64,000 nt of DNA from Limnanthes douglasii subsp. nivea (Eukaryota; Streptophyta; Magnoliopsida; Brassicales; Limnanthaceae): NCBI GenBank assembly GCA_036936605.1, contig JAUPFV010000001.1:349567081-349631080 (forward strand). Reading direction: 5' to 3'. Of the stretch, positions 52,916-64,000 are shown one piece after another. Each line of letters opens with the position of its first letter. Within the stretch, counting starts at the first letter, position 1. The translations under genes and the position numbers were made by a program. The notes beneath the pieces are model-generated. The model was not told where the DNA came from. It saw only the letters and a list, made by a program, of their open reading frames with translations, and did not search any database.

Positions 52916-55805
52916 GGTTGTTTCTTCTTTTCCATTGTTAAGAGCAGGCAACATGTCTTTTGAAAGTTCAACTTCGGCAGCAGCAACGGCAGTAGTTGGT
53001 TCCTCCTCGAAATCTTTCTTTAGTTTAGCTATCTCTTCGGTCAATTCTTTATTTTTTTGTCTCACAGAGGGTAAGAGAATTTTGCAGACCTTTGGAATTG
53101 GATATTTCAGCAGCCAGTTCAGTAGTATGATCATCTTTGAGCTTATTTATATCATTTTCATGAAAAGTCACCTGCAATTCTTTGTCAACCATATGTGTTA
53201 TTTGCAGATGATTTTTCATGCAGAGAGCACCTCAAATAAGCTCAGACCTCGCTACTTCATACATATGAAATTTCTTAACCACTTTGCTCTACAATTCTTC
53301 TCTAAATTTCTTCTCAGCTTCGTAAGATTCTTTGTAATATACCACATCTTTAGCCAATTGTTTTAGATGGTTTTGAGAAGCTTCGACTTGGAAAGCAAGT
53401 GTTTTTGCTGCAATGTCGAGATCGGTAAATGGTTGAAGTGCAATAGCGATCGCATGATTTGGAGGAGGAGGAGGAATTTATGTTTATGCTGAGCTAGGTT
53501 GTTGAATCATATCTAAAGTTGTGGTTGGAGCAGGAGGACAGATAATTTCTGGAGACGCCTCGGTAGGTGTTGGTCTTCTAAAATTAAGCATATGATTTTG
53601 AATGACTTGAAGAACAGGATCGGTTTCACCAGTAAGCGCTTCGGTGTTCTCAAAATTAATGAAACTGTCAGGATCAAAGTTTTCAGCAACCTGATTTTCG
53701 TCAGTAGCATTGTCTTCGATGATGATCACGGTGTTATCTTTGGCTGTTTGCTCTTCGACTAAAGGGTTTTGTTGGTTTTCAGCAGCAATGTTTTCTTCTT
53801 CATCAACCAATGTATACTAAGTGATTTTTTCTTGTTTCTTTTTCTTTCCATGGGAATTGGAAGAAGTTTTATTTTTCTTCGAAGATGGTTCTTGATATTT
53901 TCTCTCTTTGATGTGTGAGAGATCATGTCTGCGGTTTTTCTTTTTTGAGACTTTGGCTTCAATGTAGTTGAAGGGCTAGCACCAGATGTGCTAGCTGTCT
54001 TTTTACCTTTCTTTTCTTTGTTAGCCTTTGCTTTTTTCTTTTTGGTAAATGGCTCTCTGATCTGTTGCGAATAGGAAGGAAAACTTTACAATCGGGGTTT
54101 AACTGTTCGTTTGCACACTATCTTTGGATCGGGCTCTGACATCAAATTTCGAGGTGGAAAGACACCCTCTGAGATTGGGAAAATGTGGCAGTTAAGGAAA
54201 TTGATGGGCTAGAAGGCAACGTGAAATGCATTATTCCATTCTTTCTCAGCCCAAGCAGTAAGTTTTTGGGAAATATCCTTAGCAGCTAGTCGACGTGCTG
54301 AATAACGCCTCAAAATTTCTGGAATAACCATGCAAGTAGAAAATTAAGGAAAAAGAAAGGCAAAAGATATAATTTATTTCAGAATGTAAAATTTTTGAAG
54401 TGCTTATGATTGCTTCTCCAGATGAGATTTAGATTTGAAGGATTAGCATCGGAAATTTATTTGTCATTCTTCCATGCTCTTGATATATAATTTAAGTTCT
54501 GCTTCCAAAAATTATCAGCTTCTAAGAGGTCATCGATGATTTTGAGGTCATCCACCAGGGTGAGGTAGTAAAAGGGAAGCTTCGGACCTTTTGATAGTTG
54601 AGTCAATGAGATGAAATCTTTGATGTTGGTTAAAATCTGAGATAGTCGAGATGACATTATCACTGACACAAGGGTGAACCATTGATTCAGTGTCATTTGG
54701 GTAGGGCATAAGCTAAGAAGTTTGAAGTATTCCACGATCATAGGATCCAGTAGAAACCGAAGACCCCAATTAACGATTTTAAGGTAGACTATTAGCTCAT
54801 CATCTTTGCAGTCTAAGGGAGTTTCTCCTTCTTTAGGAAGTCGAAGAGTTATGTTATCTCTCATTCCCTATTGCTTTTTTAGAGTCGAAGCTTGGCTATC
54901 CTTGTAATATATATATACCGAACTTTTTTCAGAGCAATGATGCATTTAGCTTCGAGATCCCTTAAGTTTCTACCAATTGTAGCACTTTCTTCTTTGGAAA
55001 CAAAGCAACTGTCCTTTTCTTTTTGAGGCGTATGGATATTTTATGAGTCCCCATTATCGGATTCAGCTTCGAGATCGGTTCTGGTAGCCTCGGAGTCAGC
55101 TTCATTGGCTCTTGATGTTTCTTTTCCAGATCGTTGAGGTAATGGATTCACAGTCTTTTGAAAAGGGTTATTTGCTGGAAAAACTTCGTCAGTTACTTAT
55201 TTCTGAGAAGATGTTTCAGAATTTAGGTTTGAAGGGAGAGGGGTTGGAATGATTTCTGAATCGTCTCCCATGGCAATAAAAGTTCTTCTTTTTCTGGTTG
55301 TTGAAGAATGATTTGAAGAACAAGTTTTTTACGCTTATTTTAAAGAATATTCTTCACTAATCAAAGGAGAAATTTTACTTTTAGATGAAGAGGCTCGAGG
55401 TGTTTTAGGACCTAGGATTTTGGAAGAGGAACGTTTTTCGATTATCAGAGATAGAGAAAAAACAGGATCTTTGGTTGGATCAAAATTACCGTAGTAAATT
55501 GTTTTGGTAGTTGTTCCAACAGGAGCGCTATTGATTAATCCTGCAGCTCTATATTCCTTCGCTCTTTGAGCAATACAAAATTAGTCATACGATCTGAAGA
55601 CTAAGTTGTTATCAGGTTCTGGAGACTTTGGCTTATTGGGTATGTTAGTCTTGGATCTTCTGGTTTTTGGATTTTTTTCTCATAAACTGAATAAAGATTG
55701 GTCGGAGAAGATGAGTAGTTTGGCTTTTTCTAATGAAGATACTGGAAAGAAGGAGGAACATGATGAAGGTAGCCAAGCGCTTGAACTCTCTCTCAAATGA
55801 TTTGT
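52915..55805 (-). pseudogene. D-type aORF, copy 2
   Basis: Duplicate of 32000-34890. Substitutions seen at 53743 (glycine to alanine in the acidic part, EEQTAKD against EEQTGKD) and 55208. The Transposase_28-like segment 54864-54457 is unchanged. Confidence 0.7.
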
Positions 55806-56059
55806 GTTGTGAGAATGAAAAATGAGGCTATTGATTGAATTTTTAGAAACAAAAGAAGACGTGTGAAGTGGAAGGAGCTCTGATGGTAATAGGGCAGAAT
55901 ATAAAGTGACGAGAAGATTAGGAGCTCGACATCTATCATACTAGGCTTCTAGCTATGAGTCTAGAGGCTATATAGTCATGATGGATTCGAACGGTAATAT
56001 GAAACAGTTATATTTGTATATTTTTTTTATAAATGACGATGAGTATATTTTAAAACTTT

Positions 56060-57034
56060 ACTTCCATAATGATTCGAGGATCTCTACTTCCATAATGATT
56101 CGAGGAGCTCTATTTCCACAATGATTCGAGGAGTTCTATTTCCATAGTGCTTCGAGGAGAATTATTGGCTTTGAAGATTTATCAGATTTTAGCTACTTCG
56201 AATTGGTATTTGTTTTTTACCCCGCTTCGAATGGTTGCTTTGAATGGTTGCTTTCGATTGACATAGATTTTTGGACTTCGAGTTTGTATTACAACAATTG
56301 ACATGACATATGGAAGAATTCTAAGTCATTTTAGTTCTCATTCATTTACTGACATGAGAAATAGGGGGCTTCTAATATGGAAATAGGATTTTAAGGATTA
56401 AGTTGTAAATAATATAAATTTAAGGGTTGAACTATAAATAATGTAAATTTAGTCCTTAAATTATATATGATGTAAGTTTTAGAGAACATTTGTGAATATG
56501 TATAATTATTAAAGACTAAAGAGCAATTTGTCATCTTTTCTAACAGATTTCACTTTAAGGCTAAGTCTTGGCTCCTTTATATAAAGGGCAAGACTAACCT
56601 GATAAAGGGGTGGAACATTTTTTCTACTGAACTCATTTGTACCTAAACTTTCTCTAAAAAATCTTTAACTATTTCTCTCTCTAGAATTCTATTATACCTA
56701 AAGCAAAATCTATACCCACCGATCCAAATTACTCATAATAATGTGAGGATATTATCCGTAACCTACTTAAGATTTCTAATATATCCATTATAAAATTATA
56801 GAAAATCATTCTGCATAAGCCTAATAAAAAGGTATTATAGTTATTATTGAAAATATATATTCAATAAAGCCAATTTTCAAATACACAGTTCAACTCTCAA
56901 AACAACATGTCTATAAGTATAACAAACAAAGAATGAGAAAGTAGATCTCATTGTTCACGCTTCTTATAAATAAAATAATACTCTTAGCTTGACCGTTAAC
57001 TCATATAGAATAATATCAAATTTATCGGGACCTC
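56060..57034 (+). other. 26-bp repeats and LTR-like tail of D-type element, copy 2
   Basis: Duplicate of 35145-36119: four 26-bp units at 56060-56163 and the palindromic TATA box CCTTTATATAAAGG at 56574-56587. No gene. Confidence 0.5.
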
Positions 57035-57400
57035 TGAAAAAGAGTGAAACGTAGCAGAAGCTTAAAAGAGGGATAAAACCCTAATTTAGTTTTTATTTAA
57101 TCAAAATAGTCTGACGACAAAATAAGGTATAGGATGCTTTATATAGCATCTATCCAAAACCCTAATATCAAATAAAGAAAATTACATAAATGTCTAGAAA
57201 CTAAAACAAATAAATAAAATAACGTCTAAATATGAAAACTGATTTTCGAAGGTTTTAGAGGTCGAATTTGGGTATTAAACTTTGTGACAAGTCACAGTTT
57301 TGAAATCTTACGGTCTCGTCGAAATCTTCGATTTGAGTACCTATTTCACCTAATTCCGATACCTGACCAAGAAACCAGTTTATCCGCAATCTTCGCTACA

Positions 57401-58576
57401 TCATCCTTCCCCGGTTGGAAAGAATTCGACCTCGAATTCAAAACGTGGAAACATTGGATGAACTGCACTACGACATTCGGAAGTGACTGACTCAACTCCC
57501 ATGCTATGGAAACCCCGAGTTATAGCATCCAAGTCAGCATCGAAAGAACCGAACAGCAAAAACCTGCAATATCGTGTGATAGCAGAAGCCTCCAATCTCT
57601 TGAAACCCAAACTTTCTATCCCATACTTAGCATACATATCGACCACGACACTGTCTCTTTTGGACATTTCATCAAATACCTTAGGTGCACAAGAATAAGA
57701 ACGAAACACAACGATGTCATCCAGTGAAGACCCGATTTTAGAGCTCACAGAATCCGTAATCTTCATATAACCATTCCAACCGAATCGTGTATCACAATTA
57801 CAATTACTATTGAATGTAATCGATTCATGTAACATCAAAGTGTCAACACTTCTAAGAACATAAGCATGGCGATACATATAACCCGAATTGGGATCGGAAA
57901 CGCTAGAGAAAAGAGTGAAATCGGACAGACCATATGATTTCGGCTTACCTTTTTCAGCTTCGTACTGGTTGGAGTATTTTGTGAGAGCCTCATTAATGAC
58001 GCCAGTTTGTTTTGTCTGTGTTCGTCTACCCTGTGTGCGTTTTCCTCGTTTTCGAACCCGTACCCTTCTGAATCTTTGTTCTCCATTGGTCCCAGACGGT
58101 TTGGTTGGTGGCAAGAACAATGGTAAGAACCCGTACCCTTCTGAAACTTTGTTCTCTATTCGAACCCGTAACCTTCTGAATCTTTGTTCTCTATTGGCTC
58201 CACTGATATATTTTCTTTTATTTTTTATTTTTGGTTTTGAGTTGGAGAGGGTATACTGGATATCATATCTTTTATCCACCGATTCATCCGTAGGAAAAGA
58301 AGAGAAACTTGAATTCGAAATTAATTCTTTGTTTTTCGATGAAAAAAATGGTGTAAAAGGTTTTGTTTCTTTATCCTTAGCTCTAGAACCTCTGGTGTTT
58401 TTAGGAGTAGAGAAAGAATTATTGTTTACCTTGTCGAAAGAAGATGCGATTTTTTCTGGTGTTATCCAAATATCATCGTCTACATTATTAATCGGATCAT
58501 CTTCTTCCTCATCACCGTATACATCATAAATCGGATCTCCTAATTTCACCTTCGTTGTCAGCCTTATACTCATCAA
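57401..58576 (-). CDS. Second ORF of non-autonomous element, copy 2
   Basis: Same 391-codon ORF as 36486-37661 with no difference seen, including the arginine-rich repeat and the HAYVLRS, VFDEMSKRDSV and DMYAKYG phrases. Stop codon is again the first TGA of the 3' LTR. Confidence 0.55.
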   Translation of the reverse strand: MMSIRLTTKVKLGDPIYDVYGDEEEDDPINNVDDDIWITPEKIASSFDKVNNNSFSTPKNTRGSRAKDKETKPFTPFFSSKNKELISNSSFSSFPTDESVDKRYDIQYTLSNSKPKIKNKRKYISGANREQRFRRLRVRIENKVSEGYGFLPLFLPPTKPSGTNGEQRFRRVRVRKRGKRTQGRRTQTKQTGVINEALTKYSNQYEAEKGKPKSYGLSDFTLFSSVSDPNSGYMYRHAYVLRSVDTLMLHESITFNSNCNCDTRFGWNGYMKITDSVSSKIGSSLDDIVVFRSYSCAPKVFDEMSKRDSVVVDMYAKYGIESLGFKRLEASAITRYCRFLLFGSFDADLDAITRGFHSMGVESVTSECRSAVHPMFPRFEFEVEFFPTGEG

Positions 58577-59270
58577 AGAGTGGATGTTTGAGTATCAGCG
58601 ACTCCTCCATGTCATCATCAAAGTCAGGAATGTTGACTTTCTGGGTCCGGCGAGCCAACTGGTGCGGCGACTCGGTCACATCTGTGCGAGCCAGCAGCTG
58701 ATAGAATTCGTCGGTATATTTATCCACAGATCTAGGTTCCTGACGAAGATTCTGACGTCGCTGGTAGAGATCCCGCTCGAAGTTGTAGGGAATGAAAGCC
58801 TTGCGGAGTTTTCTTTTGAATTTCTCCCAACTCTGGACTTTATCCTTACCTTCACGCGCGCGGTTCTGCTTCACCTGCTGCCACCAAGCCTGTGCCCTAC
58901 CGCGTAGGTGAATGGTGACTAATGCGACCCTTCTCTCCTCCGGAACCTCCTCGAAGTCCAGGACTTCCTCAATCTGTGACAACCAATCGATAAGTGCCTC
59001 CGCCTTAAGGAGGCCATCAAATTCCGGGATGTCTAACTTGAATCCAAGCTCCCAGCGGCGTGGGTGAGAAGTAGTCTGGTCGATCCCCTCCCCAAAAGGG
59101 TGAACCATGCCCTCAACCTTTGTGCTTAGTTGCTTGGCGGTAAGAACAGCCACCTGCCGGGTAAGATCGGCTACCTGACGGCGTAGGTCAGCATCTTCAC
59201 GATCATCTACATCACTTGTATCTCGGTACACTCTAGCGCCACCGCGACCGCTGGTTCTTGCTCGTACCAT
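58524..59270 (-). CDS. Gag of non-autonomous element, copy 2
   Basis: Same 248-codon ORF as 37609-38355, with no amino-acid difference seen. Start MVRARTSGRGG follows the primer site at 59298-59281. Confidence 0.85.
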   Translation of the reverse strand: MVRARTSGRGGARVYRDTSDVDDREDADLRRQVADLTRQVAVLTAKQLSTKVEGMVHPFGEGIDQTTSHPRRWELGFKLDIPEFDGLLKAEALIDWLSQIEEVLDFEEVPEERRVALVTIHLRGRAQAWWQQVKQNRAREGKDKVQSWEKFKRKLRKAFIPYNFERDLYQRRQNLRQEPRSVDKYTDEFYQLLARTDVTESPHQLARRTQKVNIPDFDDDMEESLILKHPLFDEYKADNEGEIRRSDL

Positions 59271-59675
59271 CGCGCAGGACTGCCTGTGTCTGATACCAAA
59301 TGAGAAAAGAGTGAAACGTAGCAGAAGCTTAAAAGAGGGATAAAACCCTAATTTAGTTTTTATTTAATCAAAATAGTCTGACGACAAAATAAGGTATAGG
59401 ATGCTTTATATAGCATCTATCCAAAACCCTAATATCAAATAAAGAAAATTACATAAATGTCTAGAAACTAAAACAAATAAATAAAATAACGTCTAAATAT
59501 GAAAACTGATTTTCGAAGGTTTTAGAGCTCGAATTTGGGTATTAAACTTTGTGACAAGTCACAGTTTTGAAATCTTACGGTCTCGTCGAAATCTTCGATT
59601 TGAGTACCTATTTCACCTAATTCCGATACCTGACCAAGAAACCAGTTTATCCGCAATCTTCGCTACATCAACCTC

Positions 59676-60195
59676 CAAATAAAATCGATGAATACTTTTG
59701 TAAATCAAATTTTATCATAACTTATAAGCATAAAAATTCAATCCAATAGGTTCATATGATTTTCTCATGCCTAATTTTATTATTGTAATGACTTTTTTTT
59801 TTTTGCGTGTATTTTCATAAATTATTCAGTTTTTAATAAGTTTAGATTGTTTATACGATATTTGTTTCGACTATACTATGGAAACTATGAATTTTTGGTG
59901 GGATATTAGTTTGGAAAATGCTTTGTGATATAATGATATTAAAGTTATTCAAAATAAATTGTAAAGTCATGAAAGGAGATTCGTGTTACCTACAAATATG
60001 TGGGATTGTAATGCAATTGATCCTATTATGTACCTGATTCATTTAATGAAGTCATGCTCTACCAATAGATAGAGCATAACACGATGAATAAATGGATGAT
60101 TTTTAATTTCTGAATTACATTTTTAGCTTTGAATCTCGATCTCTATAATTTATTTTTACATTCTCTCTCTCCATATATACAATTCAGACTCAACA
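59676..60195 (+). mobile_element. 5' LTR region of Tat element D, copy 2
   Basis: Duplicate of 38761-39280; primer site TGGCGACCACAATTGGAG at 60199-60216. Confidence 0.5.
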
Positions 60196-60305
60196 AATTG
60201 GCGACCACAATTGGAGAGAAAAGGTACCTAGATTACATATCTAAAACCAAGAATTATCGAATTGTTAGTTTGTGATATTTATCTTGATCAATATAGAACT
60301 AGAGC

Positions 60306-62323
60306 ATGAAATTGATCCCAACAGTTTGCAAGGCTATAGAGAGATTGAAATCTGATTTATATAGAGAAGAGAGTAGGGAAACCAGTCAAATTCTGGCACC
60401 GCGAGATCATTCTAATACTGAAAATTAGATGAATCAGCTATTGGACAAAACAACTATATTGAATGATAAATATGTTCGAAGAGAACAGCAGATTCAATCA
60501 GGTAGGCTGAGATATGAAGTATGAAAGATTGAGGAGAAAAATGAATTAGAAAATCAATATGATCAGTCGTACGCAATTCATCAGATTTGAAGCGATTGAA
60601 AGTGCATTTTGAAACTGATAAAGAACATTATACTTCACGAAAAGAAAAGAAAGATAAACATAGATACATCACATCCACTGATGATGAATATGATAGCTCA
60701 GAATCTGAGGGAGAATTGTTTAAGCTAGGAAGTATCGGGATTCTTTGAAAGGGGAGAGAAGTCGACATCAAAAATCATGTATATAGTATAGATCAAAGAG
60801 ATAAGTGAACGTCGTCATATAGGGGAAATTGTACGGTATGAAGGTAACATATCCAACCAGTACACAGGTGTAGCAGATCCAAACTTGTATGTTGTTTTGG
60901 GAACCATAGGGGATGATCAGTATATGCAATGAGTATATTGAAGAAATTCTTCTTTATCCGCTGAGATTAGGTCTATTCCCTTTCCGAAGAGTTTTGATAT
61001 CTCTAAGGTCAAAAAGTTTGATGGGATACAAGACCATGATGATCACATCGAATAATTCAAAAATTGTATGATGAATTTCAAAGATGATGGCAGGCTGTTA
61101 TGTAGAGCATTTTCTCAGAACTTCAAGGGCACTGCATTGACGTGGTATAATAGAATTTTGAGAGGATTTATTACCAACTTCATGATGTTTTGTACAGTTT
61201 TCCGATGACAGTTTGTGGAAAGCAAAGAAATGTGTACCAATGGTGATACAATAATACAATGTAAACATGCAGTAAGTGAGATACTAAAAGATTATACAAG
61301 GCATTTTGTGTTAAGAAAAGTGGGGTTGGATGTTTGTGAAGAGCTTATTGCTATGGCCTCTTTCAGACGAGGATTGTTACCATGTGATCTGGCAAAGGAG
61401 ATGACAAAAAGAATAGCGTTAACTTTTGGAGAATTAAGGGCTCAGTAGAAGAACGGATTAAAATAGATGAGTCTACAAGAGTTCAAGGTGGTTTTGATTT
61501 TGTATATAAAAAATTGGGGCAAAGAATTATTAATCACGGCTATCAAGCACCTCCTCGTCCGAGGAAAAACAACAATCTACCTCCTCGAACATTATGGATT
61601 CATTCTCAAACAACAGCAAACAATCAACATTATAAACCAAGGCCAAATCAGTGGATAAGGCCATAGTATTACGCAGACTTGACATAGAATATAGCTGCTA
61701 TTTTTGAGAAGTCTAAAGAGCATGTAAGCATTAGAAAGTTGGCCCTATAAACAGACCAAGAGAAGAGATCAATAATATATTTTGTAAGTATCACAATGAT
61801 ATTAGGCACGACACAGTAGATTGTATAGCGTTAAAGAAGGAAATATAAATTTTAACAAAAAAATGGCAAATTAACAACTTTTGTTAAAGGACAAAGCAGT
61901 GGATTAAAAAATCTGAGCACGTCAATACAGCAGATTCCAAATCCGAACTCCAAGAAAGAAAGTTCATTGATGATTCTGGATTCTAGATATAACAAGGTTG
62001 ATACAGCCTCGAAATATATGGACGCAGACCTATATCTGTTAATTTTGCTAGTTGTGGATGAACCAGTAGTGCAAGGACGAGTATGTAGTTTGTGTGAATA
62101 TTTTGAATATTTAGCAATTTTCATAGTATATTCTATAACTGGCAATACTAACATTTCCAAGAAAATACATTTAGTGAGTTTAGCTACCCGAATACAAGAG
62201 AGAATGTCTACTCAGTTATATGGAAATAATGACACTATTTTTATCTTATTTGATGAGGATAACTTGAGAGGGATAGCAAGACCTCGTGAAGATGCAGTGG
62301 TTATAGGGGCAAATATTGCTTGA
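60306..62323 (+). pseudogene. Tat gag of element D, copy 2
   Basis: Duplicate of 39391-41408 with the same stops. Two substitutions noticed near 61495 and 61635 (the latter aspartate to asparagine). Confidence 0.75.
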
Positions 62324-62675
62324 ACTGAAATTTGACGTGTTTTAATAGATATTGGGAGTTCGACAAATGTATTTTTTAAGTCTACGTGTGATAGGATGTG
62401 CAATCCACCTCAAATTTGTCGATCTACTCGTACTATAATTGGGTTTACATGGGTGGCGACTCAAGTGATTGGTGAATTCGAAGGTGAAGGATGTTTGGGA
62501 AAGGGTCCTTTTAAAAAGAAGGTCACAGTTTTGTTTATGGTAGTTGAATGTCCAACCAGTTATAATGCTATTTTTTTGGAGATCTTAGCTTTCAAGAATG
62601 TACGTTATTGTTTCTATTGTTCATCAGTGCTTGTAGTATGTCATTGGAGATCGTTTTCGGGTGGTCCAAATTGAC
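62324..62675 (+). pseudogene. Tat protease of element D, copy 2
   Basis: Duplicate of 41409-41760; RVLIDIGSSTN active-site region unchanged. Confidence 0.75.
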
Positions 62676-62854
62676 CAAAAGATAGCCAGAGAATGTTTTG
62701 CAACAGCTCTTCGTATTCGAGGCTCTAACTGTGAGGATTAGATGACTAAATAGCAACCAGGGGGTTCTCCTCGGATGAAAAAGGAATTGATGATCTGATG
62801 GAAACCCCTGGTTATTTAATACTGAGTGAGAATATCGAGGAATACATTTTTCCT

Positions 62855-64000
62855 AATGGGAAAACTCTACGAATAGGGACGTTGTTGTCACCTACTTTGC
62901 GTTATCAGTTGTTATAATTCTTATTTGATAATTTGGATGTTTTTTCTTAGAAAACAGAGATGTAGTATGGGTTCTACCTCAAATAATATGTCGTATTTTA
63001 TTTATAAATCTGAAGATCAAGCATGTTATTCACAAGAGACGAGATTTTTATGTAAAAAAATCAGAGGCTATTGTGGTAGAAGTGGATCGTTTATCTAGGG
63101 TCGGACATATTCGGGAGACGCAATATCATTTGTGGACTGAAAACCCAGTATTTGTTAAAAAGAAGAATGGAAAATAAAATATGTGTGTTGATTTCACAGA
63201 TTTGAATCGTGCATGCCCTAAAGATCCTTTTTTTTTGTTCCTCAAATAGATCAAGTGGTTGATTCTACTTCAGGGAATAAAATTTTATATTTTATTGATG
63301 CCTTTGCAGGTTACAACCATATTCAAATGGATCCAAGAAATAATAAAAATACTACATTCACTGATCGGGGACTAAATTGTTATAGAGTCATGACATTTGG
63401 TTTATAGAATGTTGAAGCGACATATTAAAGATTGGTGAATAAGGATTTTTCTTCTCAGACCAGGATAAACATGGAAGTTTACATTGACGATGTGTTGGTT
63501 AAAATCCCAACGGATGGTGAACACTTGAAAGATTTAGAGGAGACTTGTCTAAATTTAAGGGCTATTTGATTGAAGTCAAATCCTGAAAAATATACTTTTA
63601 GTGTATATTCAGGAAAGTTTCCAGGGTATATCATTAGTGGAAGAGGGATAGAGGCTGATCCTTAACAATTAAAGGCTTTGGTATCAATGACGTCACCTCA
63701 AACTTTAAAGGATGTGCAAATTTTAACATGAAGGTTAGCTTCTCTTAGTCGATTTATTTCTAGATTTTCTGACAAATGTTCTTCTTTTTTCCAAGTTTTA
63801 CGATAACCCAAAGAGTTTATGTGGATACAAGAGTGTGAAGTGGATATTTCAAATATTAAGGAATTCTGTTATCACTTGAAATCTTGTTTAAGCCTCGAAT
63901 TCCTGAACAACTGTTTTTTTACATAGCAGTGTCTGATTTTGCTCATAGCGTTATTCTAATACGTGAGGAAAAGGTAGTTTCAAATCCAGTTTAATATGTT
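62855..64000 (+). pseudogene. Tat RT and RNase H of element D, copy 2, cut by window end
   Basis: Duplicate of 41940-43086. One T fewer in the run near 63228 shifts the frame after CPKDP relative to copy 1. The catalytic box VYIDDVLVK is present near 63478. The window ends inside RNase H. Confidence 0.8.

Larger units (their letters stand above)
57035..59670 (-). mobile_element. Non-autonomous gypsy-type LTR element with foreign ORF, copy 2
   Basis: Duplicate of 36120-38755, with LTRs 57035-57403 and 59301-59670, the same ACCTC flanks (57030-57034 and 59671-59675) and the same two LTR differences. It was therefore copied with the 20.9-kb unit and did not insert independently. Confidence 0.9.
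46053..64000 (+). repeat. Copy 2 of 20.9-kb duplication, cut by window end
   Basis: Corresponds to 25139-43086 with an offset of 20914, then 20915 after an extra A near 48003, then 20914 again after a lost T near 63228. Substitutions include those matching 28118, 28213, 29573, 30462, 32828 and 40718. Everything in copy 1, including the young non-autonomous element, is present, so the duplication is younger than all of it, unless it is an assembly join of two haplotypes. Confidence 0.9.

Overview
The window looks like repeat-rich heterochromatic DNA of a flowering plant. I find no intact ordinary host gene and no bacterial features. Nearly everything recognisable is plant LTR retrotransposon: one Ty1/copia element, a chromovirus-like Ty3/gypsy relic, several Ty3/gypsy elements of the Tat type, and a small non-autonomous gypsy-type element carrying foreign coding sequence. 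The Tat assignment rests on a gag-PR-RT-RNase H-second RNase H-integrase order, a TGGCGACC-type primer binding site, and an extra antisense ORF (aORF) between pol and the 3' LTR. I cannot name the species.

Layout. 1-7783: a degraded copia element (5' LTR cut by the window edge, 3' LTR 6855-7783) whose integrase and most of its RT are replaced by a minus-strand gypsy relic (2482-6207). 7787-26479: Tat element A, with matching 404-bp LTRs at 7787-8190 and 26076-26479. Its body is split at 12902/12903 by Tat element B (LTR 12903-13280, gag, pol, aORF), which lost its own 3' LTR. A's 3' half then follows: a 50-bp tandem array, conserved hairpins and a full-length aORF. 27182-32000: the 3' half of a minus-strand Tat element C of the B family. 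32000-36119: an aORF and LTR-like tail of a fourth Tat type (D family). 36120-38755: the 2636-bp non-autonomous element with near-identical LTRs and a perfect 5-bp target site duplication (ACCTC). 38761-46052: Tat element D (LTR-like region, PBS, gag, pol, tail of aORF).

From 46053 to the window end, 25139-43086 is repeated almost exactly (about ten substitutions and two homopolymer changes noticed by eye), offset 20914-20915 bp. This is either a very recent 20.9-kb direct tandem duplication or two haplotypes joined in assembly. Both breakpoints fall inside aORFs.

Most promising signals: (1) the gag-only LTR element with a 391-codon second ORF that contains PPR-like phrases, suggesting capture of a host gene fragment; (2) a 79-85-nt phase-1 intron at the same place in three divergent aORFs, retained because it lies antisense to the retrotransposon genomic RNA; (3) hairpins with compensatory changes between the convergent pol and aORF 3' ends; (4) ACGT-core palindromes upstream of two aORFs that could make them independent transcription units. 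Almost all other coding regions carry stops or frameshifts, often at catalytic residues.
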